A stretch of DNA of 9,488 nucleotides from a bacterium (GTDB lineage Bacteria; Vulcanimicrobiota; Xenobia; Xenobiales; Xenobiaceae), in the NCBI GenBank assembly GCA_017444045.1, contig JAFSXO010000030.1, positions 1 to 9,488 of the forward strand. Direction: 5' to 3'. Below the pieces are notes generated by a model that saw nothing but the letters and a program-made list of their open reading frames with translations, was not told the DNA's origin and made no database searches. Numbering within the stretch: the first letter of the stretch is position 1; every line of letters begins with the position of its first letter. The position numbers were made by a program, and so were the translations under genes. Below, piece by piece: positions 6,633 to 9,488 of the stretch.

Positions 6633-7919
6633 ATGAGCGAAATAGTCGCTGTAACCGCCAGACAGATCCTAGATTCCCGGGGCAATCCCACTGTAGAGGC
6701 CGAAGTCCAGCTAACCTCTGGCGTCATCGGGCGCGCTGCTGTGCCCTCTGGCGCCTCAACCGGACAGCACGAAGCCTTAGAGCTGCGCGACGGCAATAAG
6801 AATATCTACGGAGGCAAAAGTGTAGAGCGGGCAGTTGCCCATATACGCGAGGATCTAGGCCCTGAACTGCTGGGCATGGACGCCACCAACCAAATGGGCA
6901 TCGATTATGAGCTCATTCGCTTAGACGGTACCGAGAACAAATCGAAATACGGAGCTAATGCCATCCTGGCTATTTCTCTGGCCACCGCCCGTGCTGCAGC
7001 CAATTTCCTAGAGGTGCCTTTATACCGCTATCTGGGCGGCACGTTTGCCCATACCCTGCCGGTCCCCATGATGAACATCCTAAACGGCGGCAGCCATGCG
7101 GACAACACCGTAGATTTTCAGGAATTCATGATCGTCCCCGCCGGAGCGCTTTCCTTCAGTGAAGCTCTGCGCATGGGCTCCGAAACCTTCAACAGCCTAA
7201 AAAGCGTGCTAAAGAGCCGCGGCCTGAACACCAATGTGGGCGATGAGGGCGGCTTTGCTCCCAATTTGCGAAGCAATGAAGAGGCTGTAGAGGTCATCAT
7301 CGAAGCCATCAGCAAGGCCGGCTATATTCCGGGCTCCGATATTTTCATCGCCTTCGACATCGCCTCTACCGAGTTTTACCACGACGGCAAATACGTATTC
7401 CACAAGAGCGACAATAAGGCCAGAACAGCAGAGGATCTTATTCAGCTTTACAGCGAGTGGATCAACAAGTATCCCATCGTCTCGATCGAGGACGGCCTGG
7501 CTGAGGACGACTGGGAGGGCTGGGCAAAGATGACCCAGGCCATAGGCGACAAGGTTCAGCTCGTGGGCGATGATCTGTTCGTGACCAACCACAAGCGCCT
7601 GCTCCACGGTATAGCCAACCACGCTGCCAATTCCATCCTGATCAAGGTGAACCAAATCGGCACTCTGACCGAAACGATGCGCGCCATTGAAACGGCCAAG
7701 CAGAACGCTTATACGTCTATTGTTTCGCACCGTTCCGGCGAAACAGAGGATACATTTATCGCCGATTTAGCGGTAGCCACCAACTGCGGCCAGATCAAGA
7801 CCGGCTCCCTGTCCCGCACCGACCGCATCTGCAAATACAACCAGCTTCTGCGCATCGAGGAAGATCTGGGCGGTGCCGCCGAGTATTTGGGAACGCGGGT
7901 ATTTAAGCACACAAAATAA
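6633..7919 (+). CDS. eno: Enolase (phosphopyruvate hydratase)
   Basis: It interconverts 2-phosphoglycerate and phosphoenolpyruvate in glycolysis and gluconeogenesis; the enzyme is cytoplasmic and Mg-dependent. At 428 residues it has the usual length. Family signatures appear in order: ARQILDSRGNPTVE at the N-terminus; the mobile loop PSGASTGQHEALELRD; MNILNGGSHADN and QEFMIVP; VGDEGGFAPN; the Mg ligands in FDIASTEFY, IEDGLAEDDW and VGDDLFVTN; the catalytic lysine in ILIKVNQIGTLTE; and the signature SHRSGETEDTFIADLAVAT. Nothing essential appears missing. It is the last gene of the rightward cluster and converges on the serine dehydratase genes, with a hairpin-rich region between. Confidence 0.98.
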   Translation: MSEIVAVTARQILDSRGNPTVEAEVQLTSGVIGRAAVPSGASTGQHEALELRDGNKNIYGGKSVERAVAHIREDLGPELLGMDATNQMGIDYELIRLDGTENKSKYGANAILAISLATARAAANFLEVPLYRYLGGTFAHTLPVPMMNILNGGSHADNTVDFQEFMIVPAGALSFSEALRMGSETFNSLKSVLKSRGLNTNVGDEGGFAPNLRSNEEAVEVIIEAISKAGYIPGSDIFIAFDIASTEFYHDGKYVFHKSDNKARTAEDLIQLYSEWINKYPIVSIEDGLAEDDWEGWAKMTQAIGDKVQLVGDDLFVTNHKRLLHGIANHAANSILIKVNQIGTLTETMRAIETAKQNAYTSIVSHRSGETEDTFIADLAVATNCGQIKTGSLSRTDRICKYNQLLRIEEDLGGAAEYLGTRVFKHTK

Positions 7920-7994
7920 ATACCGCGGCTTTTAATTTATGTCGGTAACTTATCGTCAGCTAGCCTAGCATTATAACTCCCCCTGCGCCAGCCT

Positions 7995-8011
7995 CTAGCA
8001 TCTGCTGCTAG
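7995..8011. other. Short perfect hairpin downstream of eno
   Basis: CTAGCA (7995-8000) pairs with TGCTAG (8006-8011) around a 5-base loop. No T-run follows, so it is not a convincing terminator alone. It is immediately followed by AGCGCGGCC at 8010-8018, which is repeated at 8026-8034. Confidence 0.35.
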
Positions 8012-8025
8012 CGCGGCCGACCAAA

Positions 8026-8090
8026 AGCGCGGCCCTAGCTTCTGCGCCTGGCATATCCCGATATGCCAGCACAGCTGCCGGAGCCGCGCT
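8026..8090. terminator. Long three-helix hairpin between convergent eno and sdaAA, probable bidirectional terminator
   Basis: The arms pair in three blocks: AGCGCGGC (8026-8033) with GCCGCGCT (8083-8090), AGCT with AGCT, and a perfect 9-bp apex CTGGCATAT (8048-8056) with ATATGCCAG (8061-8069) closed by CCCG. On the minus strand the stem is followed directly by TTTT, fitting a terminator for sdaAA. On the plus strand CGCTTTATAA follows, a weaker tail for eno. A second AGCGCGGC copy at 8010-8017 could compete for the same right arm. The rest of 7920-8118 shows no gene. Confidence 0.55.
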
Positions 8091-8118
8091 CGCTTTATAA
8101 TAGCAGCCCAGCGTATGG

Positions 8119-9057
8119 CTAGAGCTTCAGCATTTTGGAGTCAACCGCTTCTCCAAGCCGATGGTCTCGGGGCTTAATTTTTCCAGCTTTCAGATCCTCG
8201 GTTATTCTCTTGGCCGTATCTGTAGCGGCCAGACCGCCCTTAGCCGTTTCCCTCAGTTCCTTGCTCATCAGATGGCTTACGCCCTGCATAGCCTCCACCA
8301 CCTCGTCGAAGGGAATAAGGCTGGTTATGCCCGCCAATGCCATATCGCAGGAAAGAATGGCGTTGACCGCGCCGATAGCGTTGCGCTTAATGCAGGGGCA
8401 CTCGACCAGACCTGCCACCGGATCGCATACCAAGCCCAGGCAGTTTTTAATGGCTATCGCCGCAGCGTGAAGCACTGTTTCCGGATCGGCACCGCAAAGC
8501 TCTGCCAGCGCCCCGGCGGACATAGCCGCCGCTGTACCCGTTTCGGCCTGACATCCTCCGGAAGCACCGGCAATGCTGGCGTTCTCCGCGACGATACATC
8601 CGATTGCCCCTGCCGTGAACAGCCCCTGCACCAGAGCGTCATCATCAAAGCCGCGCTGATTGCCGCCGCATTCGATAAGAACCGCCGGCAGAATACCGCC
8701 GGCTCCCGCCGTCGGTGCCGCGACAATACGGCCCATGGCCTTGTTCGTCTCCACGACAGCCATAGACGAAGCCACGATTCTCGCCAGAGACGCTCCCATA
8801 TTGCTCTTTTCCGCAAAAGCCGCCAGCTTGATGGCATCTCCTCCGGTGATGAGCCCACGGGGAATATTCCTGACATTAAGACCAGCACTGATAGATGAGC
8901 GCATGACCGCGAGGTTCTCCCGCATTTCTGCCAGGATCATTTCTCTGGGGCTTTCGCTCTGCTCCATTTCATTTCTTAGCATGATCTCGGATATCGGAAG
9001 GCTATGCTCACGGCAAAGGCGGCACAGCTCCTGCCCGCTTCTAAATTCATAGTTCAT
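8119..9057 (-). CDS. sdaAA: L-serine dehydratase, iron-sulfur dependent, alpha subunit
   Basis: This is the catalytic subunit of the oxygen-sensitive enzyme that deaminates L-serine to pyruvate and ammonia. Its 312 residues match the alpha subunit of two-subunit enzymes. Motifs include GLITGGDAIKL, AAPTAGAGGILPA, ASGGCQAETG and NCLGLVCDPVAGLVECPC. Cysteines C169, C211 and C222 are spaced 42 and 11 residues apart, the spacing of the three 4Fe-4S ligands known in the single-chain Legionella enzyme. The ATG at 9057 overlaps the stop of the beta-subunit gene as ATGA, indicating translational coupling; AGGAG lies 12 bases upstream. A GTG at 9066 in frame is only 3 bases from that site and is less likely. 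Activity under anaerobic growth on serine is inferred from the family. Confidence 0.95.
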   Translation of the reverse strand: MNYEFRSGQELCRLCREHSLPISEIMLRNEMEQSESPREMILAEMRENLAVMRSSISAGLNVRNIPRGLITGGDAIKLAAFAEKSNMGASLARIVASSMAVVETNKAMGRIVAAPTAGAGGILPAVLIECGGNQRGFDDDALVQGLFTAGAIGCIVAENASIAGASGGCQAETGTAAAMSAGALAELCGADPETVLHAAAIAIKNCLGLVCDPVAGLVECPCIKRNAIGAVNAILSCDMALAGITSLIPFDEVVEAMQGVSHLMSKELRETAKGGLAATDTAKRITEDLKAGKIKPRDHRLGEAVDSKMLKL

Positions 9058-9488
9058 AACACACACGCTCTCCTAATTTCCGGGGCAACGGCCATAATAT
9101 GTGCGACAACATCATGCGGAGGCATGCCGTCCATTTCTATGACCATGCAGGCATCTTCGCTTCTGGCGGTGCGGAATATGCGCATAAAAGCGATATTGAT
9201 GCTATTCTCTGCCAGCACGCCGGTTACGCGCTGAATAGCTCCCGGCATGTCACGGTGAAAGACCAGCAGGGTCGGATAATTGCAGGAGAACGAGACTTCC
9301 ATACCGTCGATCTCCAGAATCTCGATATTGCCGCCTCCCACGGAAGCCCCCAGTATATCTATGCTTTCTCCGCCGCAGGTTTCCAGCACTATCCGCGCCG
9401 TGTTGGGATGCGGAGCAGGATGCCCGGAAAAGGTAAAGCTGAATTCCAGGCCTGCCTGTTCGGCATAGGCAAAGGAATTGCGCAGACG
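9054..9488 (-). CDS. sdaAB: L-serine dehydratase beta subunit, partial (N-terminus outside window)
   Basis: The open frame runs to the window edge, giving the last 144 residues. They contain the HPNTARIVL segment and GASVGGGNIEI, both typical of the beta-subunit domain. A C-terminal ACT domain follows, beginning around TLLVFHRDMPGAIQRVTGVLAENSINIAFMRIFR, and in this family is thought to respond to serine. The true start lies to the right of 9488; the GTG at 9389 is internal and should not be used as a start. The TGA stop overlaps the alpha-subunit ATG, and the two proteins form one enzyme. Confidence 0.93.
   Translation of the reverse strand, partial: RLRNSFAYAEQAGLEFSFTFSGHPAPHPNTARIVLETCGGESIDILGASVGGGNIEILEIDGMEVSFSCNYPTLLVFHRDMPGAIQRVTGVLAENSINIAFMRIFRTARSEDACMVIEMDGMPPHDVVAHIMAVAPEIRRACVL

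Noticed and set aside
7977..7986. CTCCCCCTGC shared with 84-93, suggesting a second copy of the left-hand repeat element
   Set aside because: Only ten bases match and the partner arm is absent, so it may be chance or a remnant; not enough for a repeat call.
8161..8898. 245-residue plus-strand open frame opposite sdaAA
   Set aside because: It lies wholly antisense to a clear enzyme gene, has no recognisable domain, and its composition fits a shadow frame.

Overview
The window reads as ordinary chromosome from an anaerobic bacterium that I cannot place confidently. The two-subunit iron-sulfur L-serine dehydratase is typical of Firmicutes-like and other anaerobic lineages. The anchored parvulin without a canonical lipobox and the KFSTS-type methionyl-tRNA synthetase do not narrow the phylum. 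Shine-Dalgarno signals are clear for most genes. No phage, transposase, CRISPR, tRNA or rRNA was seen.

Left part (1-2736). A structured, probably repetitive intergenic element (54-132) is followed by a bidirectional terminator-like hairpin (138-182). Next comes a leftward gene for a 724-residue protein related to large UPF1/DNA2-like SF1 helicases. Its Walker A and Walker B motifs are degenerate and it ends shortly after motif III, so the whole second RecA domain is absent. A 332-base divergent intergenic region (2405-2736) separates it from metG and carries several short direct and tandem repeats.

Central rightward cluster (2737-7919). The order is metG, a 121-residue coiled-coil protein of unknown function, an anchored parvulin-type prolyl isomerase with a long Pro/Ala/Ser tail, a DUF47/PhoU-like protein, and enolase. 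The first three are packed as an operon (6-base gap, then an 8-base overlap). The DUF47 gene follows after 23 bases and eno after 74 bases, so read-through is plausible but eno may also have its own promoter. The genes serve different processes: translation, envelope protein folding, a phosphate-associated regulator-like protein, and glycolysis.

Right part (7920-9488). A 199-base convergent intergenic region contains a long three-helix hairpin (8026-8090). It lies between eno and a leftward pair encoding L-serine dehydratase: the beta subunit (cut by the window edge) and the alpha subunit, joined by an ATGA overlap. The alpha subunit keeps three cysteines whose spacing matches the known 4Fe-4S ligands. 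The pair converts L-serine to pyruvate and ammonia, and enolase produces phosphoenolpyruvate, so both feed the pyruvate node, although they are not co-transcribed.

The item most worth following is the apparent pseudo-helicase. The hairpin elements and the repeat-rich metG upstream region come next.
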